DNA of 64,000 bases from the NCBI GenBank assembly GCA_027451445.1, contig DAIDJG010000540.1, positions 1-64,000 on the forward strand. The letters are read 5' to 3'. The translations under genes and the position numbers were made by a program. The notes under the pieces were generated by a model that was not told the origin of the DNA, did no database searches, and saw only the letters and a program-made list of their open reading frames with translations. The stretch comes from Singulisphaera sp. (GTDB taxonomy: Bacteria; Planctomycetota; Planctomycetia; Isosphaerales; Isosphaeraceae). Below, piece after piece: positions 56,309 to 64,000 of the stretch. Within the stretch, counting starts at the first letter, position 1, and each line of letters starts with the position of its first letter.

Positions 56309-57319
56309 CTACGTGACTTTCGAAGGGTCGTCCCGGCCAAGCATCCGTTTCAGGAGGGTTTTCCCGTTGCCGCTGACGAGCGCCCCGGCGGTTTCCTGCT
56401 CGAATGTGGCAGCAATCCAGCCCACGACTTTCTCCATATTGCCAAGTTCTGGAAGAGTCCGGTCGACGCCGAGGAAATCCGTACCGATGGCAATTCCCTG
56501 GAAACCCGGTTGCCCGTCGAAGGCGTGAGCCGCAACGCTTTCCAGCGCCGCCTTGAGTTGGCCGGGCGAGTGAAAGAACGGGGGACCGACGCTGAACCCA
56601 ATGAACCCACCCAGCGCGCGCAGGCGACGCACGTTTTCGCTCGTGATCGCACGAGGGCGGGCGAAGCCCTCGTGAACCGGCGCACCGTGACTGTATACCG
56701 GAATGACCCGCTGCGCTCGATCCGAATCCGCCTCGAACCAGGCGAGAGCCTCACCACAGGCCTTTGGGTTCAGATGGGCCAGGTCGAACACAGGCCGCGC
56801 TCCGAGGCGAGACAAGCCCGCCAGCACGTCGAGAAATGACTTCCCGAGCTCAGTGATCCCGCGATCATCGCCATCCGCCGACGAACCTCCAAGCGCGCTC
56901 GACGACGTATAGACCGGCTGGAACAGCCGCACTCCGCGCTCGAAGAGTTGCGGCAGCCGATCCAGGTCGGACGCGGTCCGAATCACCGCGTCGAACCCTT
57001 CCACACCAAGCACACCCCAGCAGAGCGATTCCGGTTCCTCGGACCAACGCTTGAGGTCTTCAGGCCCTTGCAAGAGCCGACCGGAGAACTCGGCCTCGTA
57101 GCGTGTTACGAGATCCGCCAGTGCGCGCCACGGATCCGCGTGGTGAGACCAGTCGTCTGCGCTGCGGTAGCACGATAGAACGGCGACCGTCGTGTCCTGA
57201 AGGTAGCCCTCGACCTGCCCGAGCCGCTGAGGCACCTGCGCACACCACGCCGGGTCGAACACGGTCGCTTCGCCCGAGTATTGGAGCAGCCAGTCCACGT
57301 GCAGGTCGATTAATCGCAT
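56309..57319 (-). CDS. M19 (renal dipeptidase-like) metallopeptidase
   Basis: The 336-residue protein starts MRLIDLHVDWLLQYSG, where H-x-D of DLHVDW is the first zinc pair. It keeps the glutamate of LGVEGFD, PVFDLAHLNPKACGEAL and IPVYSHGAPVHEG for the other ligands, and GIAIGTDFLGVDR. Motifs deviate from classical membrane dipeptidases, as in other planctomycete M19 proteins. It would cleave dipeptides with zinc. It lies ten bases after the upstream secreted-protein gene, so the two are likely co-transcribed. Confidence 0.82.
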   Translation of the reverse strand: MRLIDLHVDWLLQYSGEATVFDPAWCAQVPQRLGQVEGYLQDTTVAVLSCYRSADDWSHHADPWRALADLVTRYEAEFSGRLLQGPEDLKRWSEEPESLCWGVLGVEGFDAVIRTASDLDRLPQLFERGVRLFQPVYTSSSALGGSSADGDDRGITELGKSFLDVLAGLSRLGARPVFDLAHLNPKACGEALAWFEADSDRAQRVIPVYSHGAPVHEGFARPRAITSENVRRLRALGGFIGFSVGPPFFHSPGQLKAALESVAAHAFDGQPGFQGIAIGTDFLGVDRTLPELGNMEKVVGWIAATFEQETAGALVSGNGKTLLKRMLGRDDPSKVT

Positions 57320-57329
57320 GGCGCTTGGG

Positions 57330-58841
57330 TCAATCAGCCGGCGGCGGGTCGAGCGGGAGTCGATCCAGGAACCGATGGACAAGCCCTCGGAGCTCTGTCC
57401 AGCGGACGACATCGTGAGTGCTTTCGCCTTCATTCCGTCCGGACCACACAACCGGTGGGACCTGAGCGCTGGCAAACGTTGTCCCGGCGATGCCCTGGAC
57501 ACGAGACGGCCAGAAGATCCCCAGGCGAGAGGGGGGCGACGGAACGACGTCGGCTGCCAACAATCCGTGCACCGAACGTGCGGGATTATCGCGCGCGTCG
57601 AGTGCCCTCGCGAGGATCTCCTCGCCCCAGCCCACAACGACGGTTTCGCCCTGCTGCACCAGATGTAACGAGCGCCCGCCGACGCGTCCGACAGTTTGGC
57701 CGACCGGAGACGGATCCTTTTCGGGCACTGGGGACACGAACGACGCGAGCAAACGCGGCAACACTGTTTCGCCCAGGTGCTTGGCCGCCGTCGCGTCCTT
57801 GGTGTGCAGTGCCAGGAGAAGGCTCACGACCTCGCCGTCCGCGTTACCATAAACTCCGATGCTGACCCCTCTCAAGACCGGCCAGAGATCGACCTCGGGG
57901 CGAACTTTCACAGCAGCAGCGGCGAGGTTCAAACGCGTGCGCAGTGGGGCGAGACCTGCGCGGGCGGGGTCGACTCGCTCGACGCGGTCGACCAGTGCAA
58001 ACGCTCTTTCCCAGGACTCGGGTCGTGCTTCGATTGCGACCGAAATCGCAGCGACGGCCGACTCGGCCGGAAGCCATTTGAGCCAGGACGGATCGATCGC
58101 CGCCGACTCTGGGATGTTGTCAAGGCTGGTGGTCAGATCGAGCTTCAGCGTGTCGGCATCGAGATCCAGCCTTCCGTCAATTAAGCGGCAACCGAGTGCG
58201 CGAAACGCCTCGTTCGACCGGCGCACCAGCATGGGACAGGATTGGGCGAGCGCGCCCGGTTCAATCCGAATCCGAAGACCCGATTGTGATCCCGTCGTCT
58301 GGAATGACGGAGGATTCTCCAGTCCGGCCTGGAGGTCCGCGCGTGAGCCGGCCAGGACGAGTCGATCCACGGTTCGCGCCATCAACGGCGCTCCCGGGGG
58401 TCCGAGACGGTCTACGGCCGTTTCATTCACGGGCGGTTCGCTCGCGCCGTCGGTTAATACCAACGCTGTCGCCAGCGACGCAAACGTGCCGTCATCTCGA
58501 GGCAAACAGGCTTGCCAGCGCGGGTGGCCGTCGATCGAGTCAAACGAGAGAGACACCACGGTATCGTCGAGCAAACTCAGCTCCGACGCCATTCCCGGGT
58601 TCAGGACCGCGATCAGAGCTTCGGTTGATTTGCCGAGGGTCGCGCGTGACGCTCGTTTCCAGGCCGCCAGGGCCGCCGCGGGATGCGGCGAACGCGCTCC
58701 TGCGAACAGCGAGAGAATGCGTTCGCACTGCTGGTCTGGCCGATCCAGCCGAAGGGTCATCGTCGCGGCCGGCTCTGCTCCATTCGCGCGACTGACCGCG
58801 AGCACCATCAGGATTGCGAAAACGAACCGCACGCGCAGCAT
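57330..58841 (-). CDS. Secreted protein of unknown function
   Basis: The 503-residue protein starts at an ATG five bases after GAGGGAG. It has a signal peptide (MLRVRFVFAILMVLAVSRANGA). The mature part is rich in Ala, Leu, Arg and Asp with alternating beta and helical segments, for example STEALIAVLNPGMASELSLLDDT, VDRLVLAGSRADLQAGL, DLWPVLRGVSIGVYGNADGEVVSLLLAL. I recognise no domain. It overlaps nothing and is co-directional with the M19 dipeptidase 10 bases downstream, which hints at a shared task. Confidence 0.7.
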   Translation of the reverse strand: MLRVRFVFAILMVLAVSRANGAEPAATMTLRLDRPDQQCERILSLFAGARSPHPAAALAAWKRASRATLGKSTEALIAVLNPGMASELSLLDDTVVSLSFDSIDGHPRWQACLPRDDGTFASLATALVLTDGASEPPVNETAVDRLGPPGAPLMARTVDRLVLAGSRADLQAGLENPPSFQTTGSQSGLRIRIEPGALAQSCPMLVRRSNEAFRALGCRLIDGRLDLDADTLKLDLTTSLDNIPESAAIDPSWLKWLPAESAVAAISVAIEARPESWERAFALVDRVERVDPARAGLAPLRTRLNLAAAAVKVRPEVDLWPVLRGVSIGVYGNADGEVVSLLLALHTKDATAAKHLGETVLPRLLASFVSPVPEKDPSPVGQTVGRVGGRSLHLVQQGETVVVGWGEEILARALDARDNPARSVHGLLAADVVPSPPSRLGIFWPSRVQGIAGTTFASAQVPPVVWSGRNEGESTHDVVRWTELRGLVHRFLDRLPLDPPPAD

Positions 58842-59083
58842 GAACGCTCCCTCACCCGAACTTTTGGTGAGGGGCTATTGTGGATCGGCCCCAGCGCTCC
58901 GATCAAGGGGCGACGGCGAATTCGCGGCGAAAAAACGCGTGTCGGCCTCCACGGCTTTGGACTTGAGGGAAAAACCGGTCTCTGCTAGATTTCGCCGCGC
59001 GCAGAGTCGGCACGTCATGCGCCTGACCGATTCGTCGACGCGATTCGCACGATACCCGCCAGACCGGCAAGGAGGCCACTGGC

Positions 59084-60241
59084 ATGAACCGCCGCACGGC
59101 CTTGTTAATGACGATGCTCCTGGGCGGACTCGTTCCCCGTAACCTGCTCGCGCAGAGTGCGGGGAAGCGCAGCAGCCGAAAGCTCCAGCCGGCGAAGAGC
59201 CGCCGCGAGACCGACGATGCCGCGGACGAGTCCAACGATAGAACGACCGACAAGGCCCTCGACGACGATCCCTCGACGGAAATTCCGCCCGAAGCTGGTC
59301 AGCGCTGGAAGCGCTGGGACATTTCCGGATATACCGGACTGCCCGAACACCCCGCGGGGACCGTCCCGCAGAACGCGATCGTCGAGTGGATCTTCCGACG
59401 CACCGGAACACCGACCTGGTACGGGGAAAAGACCGCGGCCCTCAGTGCGCGCCGCGCCGAGATCCGCGCGTATCACGATGCCGAGACGCTCAAAAAAGTC
59501 GGCGACGTCATTGAGCGATTTACCCATGCCAGTGAAGATATTCTCTCGCTTCGCGTTCGAATCGTGACCGCCGTCGATACCCGCTGGCGTTACGCTGTGT
59601 TCTCGCGCTTGACCCCGGTAAGCAGCGGTCCGCAGGGCCAGCAGATCTGGACCCTCAAGAGCGAAGACGCCGCATTTGTGCTCGCCCAGATGCAGATTAA
59701 TCAGGGCTTCCGGCTGCTGATCAACGACACATATTCTATGGTCAACGGCCAGAATCTGAAAATCGAAAAGTTCATCCCCCGCGCCTTCACGGGCGGTATG
59801 CAGCGGACCAGCACGGCGGGCTTTGGCGCTCAGCCCAAGGTCGAACAGATCGACGAGGGCGTCTGGCTCCGCTTGAGCCCCCTCCTGAGCTACGAGGGCG
59901 ATACTCTCGACATCTACATTGACTTGATGGTCAATACGGTGAAGTCGCTACACCGCACCCGCGTCATCGCTCCTCGGGAGATCGGCCCGAATGAAATCAC
60001 CCTCGACGTCCCAGAGGTTCTCGAGTCGCGTTTGAGCCAGACGGTCAAGGATTGGCCGCTCGGTCAGTCGCTCCTCATCTCCGGCGGGATTCATCCGGGC
60101 GTGCTCGATAACAAGAACGGCTTTTTGAACATGCGCATTCCGGGAACGTATCCGACAGATACCGAGCTGCTCGTCTTTCTCGAGGCCGAGACCGCTCCCA
60201 AAGCCAAAAAAATCACTAAGCGCGAAGCCGATCGCGATTGA
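59084..60241 (+). CDS. Exported protein of unknown function, weak secretin-like C-terminus
   Basis: The 385-residue protein starts after AAGGAGG and has a signal peptide (MNRRTALLMTMLLGGLVPRNLLAQ). A charged linker follows, then a domain from about residue 80. The later part (WLRLSPLLSYEGDTLDIYIDLMVNTVKSL, LGQSLLISGGIHPG, LLVFLEAET) has the strand pattern seen in secretin C-terminal domains, but without enough motif agreement to be sure. It could be a truncated secretin-like or an unrelated beta protein. It is divergent from the unknown gene at 57330. Confidence 0.65.
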   Translation: MNRRTALLMTMLLGGLVPRNLLAQSAGKRSSRKLQPAKSRRETDDAADESNDRTTDKALDDDPSTEIPPEAGQRWKRWDISGYTGLPEHPAGTVPQNAIVEWIFRRTGTPTWYGEKTAALSARRAEIRAYHDAETLKKVGDVIERFTHASEDILSLRVRIVTAVDTRWRYAVFSRLTPVSSGPQGQQIWTLKSEDAAFVLAQMQINQGFRLLINDTYSMVNGQNLKIEKFIPRAFTGGMQRTSTAGFGAQPKVEQIDEGVWLRLSPLLSYEGDTLDIYIDLMVNTVKSLHRTRVIAPREIGPNEITLDVPEVLESRLSQTVKDWPLGQSLLISGGIHPGVLDNKNGFLNMRIPGTYPTDTELLVFLEAETAPKAKKITKREADRD

Positions 60242-60735
60242 GTTGCAATCGACCTGTCGGGCGCGTGCGCTCACCCTGCCAACTTCTCATAGCGACGAAC
60301 CTATACCCCTTCTTCGCGCCAGGCCGCGGCGCGACCGTGAGCAGCCCCAAAGTCAGCCGCGCTTGCTTGGACCGCGATCCTACGGCCGCTCGCCGCCTTC
60401 ACTCCGTGCTGCCCATTCGGCCGGTGATCAGGAAACCTGGATCCACGGCACTCCGGGAACGCTACTTCGATCGGACTCTCCACCTTGTGGGCCGTGCGCA
60501 GTTCGCGCCGACCGTAGCGGGGAGAGTTCTGAGTGCGATCGTGGGCTGGGGTTCGTCCGCTTGCGTGACGACCAAGCAACGCATCTCGCGTTTTTCCGGC
60601 TCTCATACCCGTGGACAAGCCGTCGCGGCTGTTGTTCAATTCCTCCAGGGGAGCGCCGGCGGTGTCCCCTACGCCGGTCGCTGATTCGCGAAGAATGGTT
60701 TCATCGCTTTTCTTCACAACGAGAGGAAGACCATC
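60242..60735. other. Intergenic region upstream of oxdC, no gene recognised
   Basis: Nearly 500 bases hold only GC-rich frames without conserved features, on both strands. The minus-strand frame from a GTG at 60717 starts in protein-like fashion (MKKSDETILRESA) but has no ribosome binding site and dissolves into Arg/Ala-rich sequence. No terminator or known RNA was seen. Confidence 0.4.
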
Positions 60736-61965
60736 GTGTCCGATCTACAGCGTCGGGAGTTCTTGACCGGGGCGGCCGCCTTCGCCGCGGCGACCGCAAC
60801 GCTTGCCGGGGCCGAACGTGCGTCGGGCGCAGACGACCCGCCGCGGCCTGTCCGCGGCGACAAGGGGGCTCCGATTCTCGGCCCGTCGAACCCTTCGCGC
60901 GAGGCGCAGAGCCCGGATCGCCTGAACCCGCCAGTGACGGACAGCGGCACGCTCCCCACCTTGAGATGGTCGTTTGCCGACAGCCACATCAAGATGAGGG
61001 AAGGCGGCTGGTCGCGGCAGACGACCATCCGGGAGATACCCTCCTCGACGGACCTCGCCCTCGTCAACATGCGGCTCAAGGCCGGCGGGGTCCGTGAGCT
61101 GCACTGGCACAAGCCGGCTGAGTGGGCCTTCATGGTCAAGGGGCGGGCGCGAATCACGGCGATCGACGAGCAGGGACGCGCCTTCCAGGAAGACGTTGGC
61201 GAAGGGGACATCTGGAACTTCCCGTCCGGCATCCCGCATTCGATTCAGGGCCTGGAAGGGGACGGCGCGGAGTTCGTGCTGGTCTTCGACGATGGAAACT
61301 TCAGCGAAGATAGCACGTTCTCGGTCACCGACTGGATTGCTCATACCCCGCGCGAGGTCCTCGCCAAGAACTTCGGAGTTCCCGAGCGCGCATTTGCCAA
61401 CATCCCCGAGAAGGAGCGTTTCATCTTCCAGTCCAAGGTGCCTGGCCCGCTCAGCGAGGATCGGGTCGCCGGCGCCGGGCCGTTGCCCATGCCGTTCAGC
61501 TACCGCTTGCTGGCGCAGGAACCGATCCGCACGAAAGGCGGCACGGTTCGGATTTCGGATTCGACGAATTTCCCAGTAGCAACGACGATTGCCGCGGCGT
61601 TTGTCGAAATCGAGCCCGGTGCCATGCGCGAGCTGCACTGGCACCCCAATGCGAACGAGGCGCAGTACTACATCTCTGGTCAGGCGCGTATGACCGTATT
61701 CGCCGCCCATGAAACCGCGGGTACCTTCGACTACCAGCCGGGCGATGTCGGCTTCGTGCCGAGGAACATGGGACACTACATCGAGAATACGGGTAAGACG
61801 ACGTTGCGGTTCCTCGAACTTTGGAGGGCCGACAAGTTCGCCGATATCTCGCTCCGGCAATGGCTCGCGTTTACGCCGGCCGAGCTGGTGGCTGCGAACG
61901 TAAAGATCGACACGTCGATCCTCGCGAACATCCCGAAGCACAAGACGCCGGTGGTGCCAGCGTGA
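60736..61965 (+). CDS. oxdC: Bicupin oxalate decarboxylase
   Basis: The 409-residue protein starts at a GTG. Its N-terminus is Tat-like with RREFLTGAAAFAAA, predicting export as a folded enzyme. Both cupins keep a full manganese site: His123, His125, Glu129 and His168 in the first, and His301, His303, Glu308 and His347 in the second. The lid over the first site reads SEDST (190-194), retaining the Glu191 equivalent needed for decarboxylation; oxalate oxidase activity goes with changed lids. It converts oxalate to formate and CO2. Confidence 0.93.
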   Translation: MSDLQRREFLTGAAAFAAATATLAGAERASGADDPPRPVRGDKGAPILGPSNPSREAQSPDRLNPPVTDSGTLPTLRWSFADSHIKMREGGWSRQTTIREIPSSTDLALVNMRLKAGGVRELHWHKPAEWAFMVKGRARITAIDEQGRAFQEDVGEGDIWNFPSGIPHSIQGLEGDGAEFVLVFDDGNFSEDSTFSVTDWIAHTPREVLAKNFGVPERAFANIPEKERFIFQSKVPGPLSEDRVAGAGPLPMPFSYRLLAQEPIRTKGGTVRISDSTNFPVATTIAAAFVEIEPGAMRELHWHPNANEAQYYISGQARMTVFAAHETAGTFDYQPGDVGFVPRNMGHYIENTGKTTLRFLELWRADKFADISLRQWLAFTPAELVAANVKIDTSILANIPKHKTPVVPA

Positions 61966-61987
61966 GCGATCGTGCAGCGCGAACTCC

Positions 61988-62015
61988 GCGGGCTCGGGTC
62001 TTTTCCCGAGCCCGC
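61988..62015. terminator. Hairpin after oxdC
   Basis: GCGGGCTCGGG and CCCGAGCCCGC form a perfect 11-base stem with loop TCTTTT, 22 bases after the oxdC stop. No T-run follows, so termination efficiency is uncertain. Confidence 0.6.
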
Positions 62016-62354
62016 GACGAATCACGTGGTTGACATCGCGTCTTCGGCTCAGTTCGCGGCTCAGTCACCACACGCTGTCTCAAGACGCGAAAAAGCGCGC
62101 AATTCCGGGGAACGGATGTTGATCGTGCATGCGCTCGGGCAGCCTGGTAAACTGAATGAGTTGGACGCCGCCAGTCGAGTTGCGCTCGACCGGCCAATGC
62201 CATGCATTGCACCCACCTGTGGCAGTCGCTTCTGAGCTTTCAGGACGACGGCCAGCCGCTCTCCCGGTTTCTCTTGTGCGATCGTCCGCAGCCTGTGCGC
62301 GACGGAGTCGCTGAGGATCACTGCATGAGGCCGTCGCTCGGAAAAGGGAACCGC
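62016..62354. other. Intergenic region upstream of the LamG gene, no gene recognised
   Basis: About 340 bases with a perfect TTGACA at 62030-62035 but no matching -10 seventeen bases later. Frames here are overprinted by a long antisense frame that has no recognisable features and is rejected as a shadow of the LamG gene. Confidence 0.35.
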
Positions 62355-64000
62355 ATGCGTCGACGTTGCGTGGCGTCCGCCCTTCTGCTTGTCGCACTCT
62401 CCGCAGCCGCGCTTGCGAGTGATCGCCCGCCAGCGGTGCGCTGGGATTTCGGCTCCGAAGAGTCGACGCCACTGCGCCCGGACGGTGGCGTGCACCGCGA
62501 TGTACCAGGTCCGCGCCCGCCGGAGTATCCAGACTTCGAACCGGGCAATACCGCCGTTCGCCTCGACGGTCGCGGTGCCCATCTGGCGTTCGACGACCCC
62601 GGCCCGGCCAGCCCATTCGATTTTTCGAACGGCGATGCCATCACGGTCGAGGCGTGGGTGCAACTGGACGATCTGAGGCCGGGTGAGAACCTCTACGTCG
62701 TCGCCAAGGGACGCACCGGGAATCCGGTCTTCGCCGCCGACAACCAGAACTGGGCGCTTCGTGTCCGTGAGCACGCCGGTAAGGCGTGCGTCAGCTTTCT
62801 GTTTGCGACGCCACCCGCCAAGGACGCGGTGGCGGGCCAGCAGTGGCACCGCTGGACCACCGGCGAAGGCTTCGCGCCGGGCCGTGCGTGGCACCATATC
62901 GCGGCGGCGTACCGCTTCGGTGACCCTTCGAGTGTACGCGCCTGGATCGATGGGAAGCTTCGTACCGGCGCGTGGGACATGGGGGGCGCCTCGAACCAGG
63001 CTCCGGTTGTCGACGACGACGCCATCTGGATCGGATCGGCGCTCGGAGGGCATGCGTCCAACAGCTTCCGCGGGTGCCTCGACTCCGTCGCCATTCACCG
63101 TCAGGCGCTCGACGACGCCGTCATGAAGACGCGGTTCCGGCGCACGGGTCCCGAGCTTGCTGACAAACCTGCCCCCGAAGTTATGCCCGATCTCGGCACG
63201 CTGCCGTCCGGACAGGTCCTCGTCACATTTCACGAAGGGATGCCGGCGCAGGACCGCTGGCTCTTCATCGGCGAGTCGCTGCCGAAAGAGACGGCACGCT
63301 GGAACACCGAGGCGTTCCTGCTGCCCCGCTTGCCCCTTCGCTACGACGCCTGGGGCATCCGCGACGCCTGGCAGGCGCCCGTCCTCACTCGGCTCGCGGC
63401 CGATCTGACGCTCGCACCAGGCAAGCATCGGTTCCTGTTGCGCGTCCGCGGGCTCAGCCGGCTCTGGATCAACGGAACCGTCGTCGCGCGCTCGAAACCA
63501 CACGGCGGCTCACCGAGTGGCGAGGAACCGATCACCCCCGTCGCGGTCCCCCCTCGACCGGGACTGCGCGCGGCCGAACACCGTCAGCAGGAGGTGGTGG
63601 CGGAGGCTGTCGTCGGAGCGGACAGGGCCTGCCGCGTCGTGCTCGAGACGCTCGTTGGCGGAAAAGCCCTGCGTCCGGAGCCGGGAGAGCTATGTGTCGC
63701 GCTGGAGACGGCCGACGGCCGATCCTTCACACTCCTCGCGGCCGAACATTCCGGTGCGACACCGATGCCACTTACCGAATCGGGCATCGAGTCCGCGCTC
63801 GCCCGCCAGGAGGCAGCGCTCCACGCGTTCGACGATCGCGTTCGGCGATCGGCCTCGGCGAGTCAGGACGACTTCTGGAAAAAGCGGCACGACGCTGCCC
63901 GCGCGTGGGCGAGCGCGCACGCCGCGCCCACAGTGCCGGCGGTCTCTGATCACCCGGTTGACGCATTCCTCGGGGCGAAGATCGAACGTGCCCGCCAGGA
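62355..64000 (+). CDS. LamG-containing secreted protein entering a DUF1549 (PSCyt2) domain, C-terminus outside the window
   Basis: I traced this frame by hand from the ATG at 62355 (AAGGGAA upstream) to the end without a stop, giving 548 residues. A signal peptide (MRRRCVASALLLVALSAAALA) is followed by a LamG/concanavalin-like domain at about 24-255: ITVEAWVQLDD, AWHHIAAAYRFGD, IWIGSALGG, FRGCLDSVAIH. A PA14-like part follows (PGKHRFLLRVRGLSRLWING, about 355-376). At the end HPVDAFLGAKIERAR matches the start of the planctomycete DUF1549 domain, usually followed by DUF1553. Function unknown; these proteins are planctomycete hallmarks. Confidence 0.85.
   Translation, partial: MRRRCVASALLLVALSAAALASDRPPAVRWDFGSEESTPLRPDGGVHRDVPGPRPPEYPDFEPGNTAVRLDGRGAHLAFDDPGPASPFDFSNGDAITVEAWVQLDDLRPGENLYVVAKGRTGNPVFAADNQNWALRVREHAGKACVSFLFATPPAKDAVAGQQWHRWTTGEGFAPGRAWHHIAAAYRFGDPSSVRAWIDGKLRTGAWDMGGASNQAPVVDDDAIWIGSALGGHASNSFRGCLDSVAIHRQALDDAVMKTRFRRTGPELADKPAPEVMPDLGTLPSGQVLVTFHEGMPAQDRWLFIGESLPKETARWNTEAFLLPRLPLRYDAWGIRDAWQAPVLTRLAADLTLAPGKHRFLLRVRGLSRLWINGTVVARSKPHGGSPSGEEPITPVAVPPRPGLRAAEHRQQEVVAEAVVGADRACRVVLETLVGGKALRPEPGELCVALETADGRSFTLLAAEHSGATPMPLTESGIESALARQEAALHAFDDRVRRSASASQDDFWKKRHDAARAWASAHAAPTVPAVSDHPVDAFLGAKIERARQ

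Noticed and set aside
60301-60717. Minus-strand frame upstream of oxdC
   Set aside because: GTG start without a ribosome binding site and a composition that becomes Arg/Ala-rich noise.
62061-63503. Long minus-strand frame (480 codons) across the right end
   Set aside because: It is antisense to the LamG/DUF1549 frame at 62355, which has a signal peptide, ribosome binding site and clear domains. The minus frame is Arg/Gly-rich without motifs.

Overview
The window is high-GC bacterial chromosome and looks like a planctomycete, probably an Isosphaeraceae-type member. The evidence is a LamG protein running into what looks like a DUF1549 (PSCyt2) domain at the right edge, two PEP-CTERM proteins, a CARDB protein with a planctomycete-style N-terminal RFEPLENRELL motif, a very large Ser/Thr kinase with TPRs, and many secreted proteins of unknown function. 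Coding density is high. I saw no tRNA, rRNA, IS element, prophage or CRISPR array. The only clearly mobile-type genes are one small toxin-antitoxin pair.

Layout. 1-6.1 kb: end of a polyprenyl diphosphate synthase, an XRE regulator, then a minus-strand housekeeping block read as SRP RNA (ffs), dnaX, ybaB, recR, rpoN. 6.3-15.1 kb: M16 protease, leucine-rich-repeat protein, a small Gly/His-rich secreted protein, a PilZ-like protein behind a structured leader, a BNR-repeat protein and a copper-exporting ATPase. 15.1-18.4 kb: a minus-strand cluster of a LarA-like (DUF2088) protein and the two subunits of an aconitase X enzyme. 18.5-24.7 kb: tandem PEP-CTERM paralogues with a shared leader, DedA, CARDB protein and a hydrolase-fold protein lacking its catalytic residues. 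24.9-34.4 kb: zinc-ribbon membrane protein, CbiMQO nickel/cobalt importer, giant Ser/Thr kinase divergent from an HD-GYP protein, NIPSNAP protein. 35-45 kb: FHA protein, sugar isomerase-like protein, methyltransferase, lipase-like hydrolase, dprA, aroB, and an overlapping cluster of M50 protease, homocysteine methyltransferase, YkgJ protein and PP2C phosphatase. 45.1-52.1 kb: YebC, a large TPR protein, a ThiO-like oxidase, a secreted propeller-like protein and clpX. 52.4-54.7 kb: groES-groEL behind a good sigma-54 (-24/-12) promoter. 54.8-64 kb: Phd/VapC pair, DUF502 protein, M19 dipeptidase, two secreted unknowns, a bicupin oxalate decarboxylase and the truncated LamG/DUF1549 protein.

How they work together. 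rpoN and a candidate RpoN-dependent groESL promoter lie in the same window. The CbiMQO importer could supply nickel to a LarA-type racemase encoded 8 kb away, whose predicted cofactor-binding His and Lys positions are kept and whose neighbour is a hydroxy-acid dehydratase (AcnX). That is a plausible racemase-dehydratase pathway of unknown substrate and, in my view, the most interesting unit here. Signalling genes (kinase, FHA, PP2C, HD-GYP, PilZ) are concentrated between 10 and 45 kb. All functional calls come from reading motifs by eye. No database search was possible.
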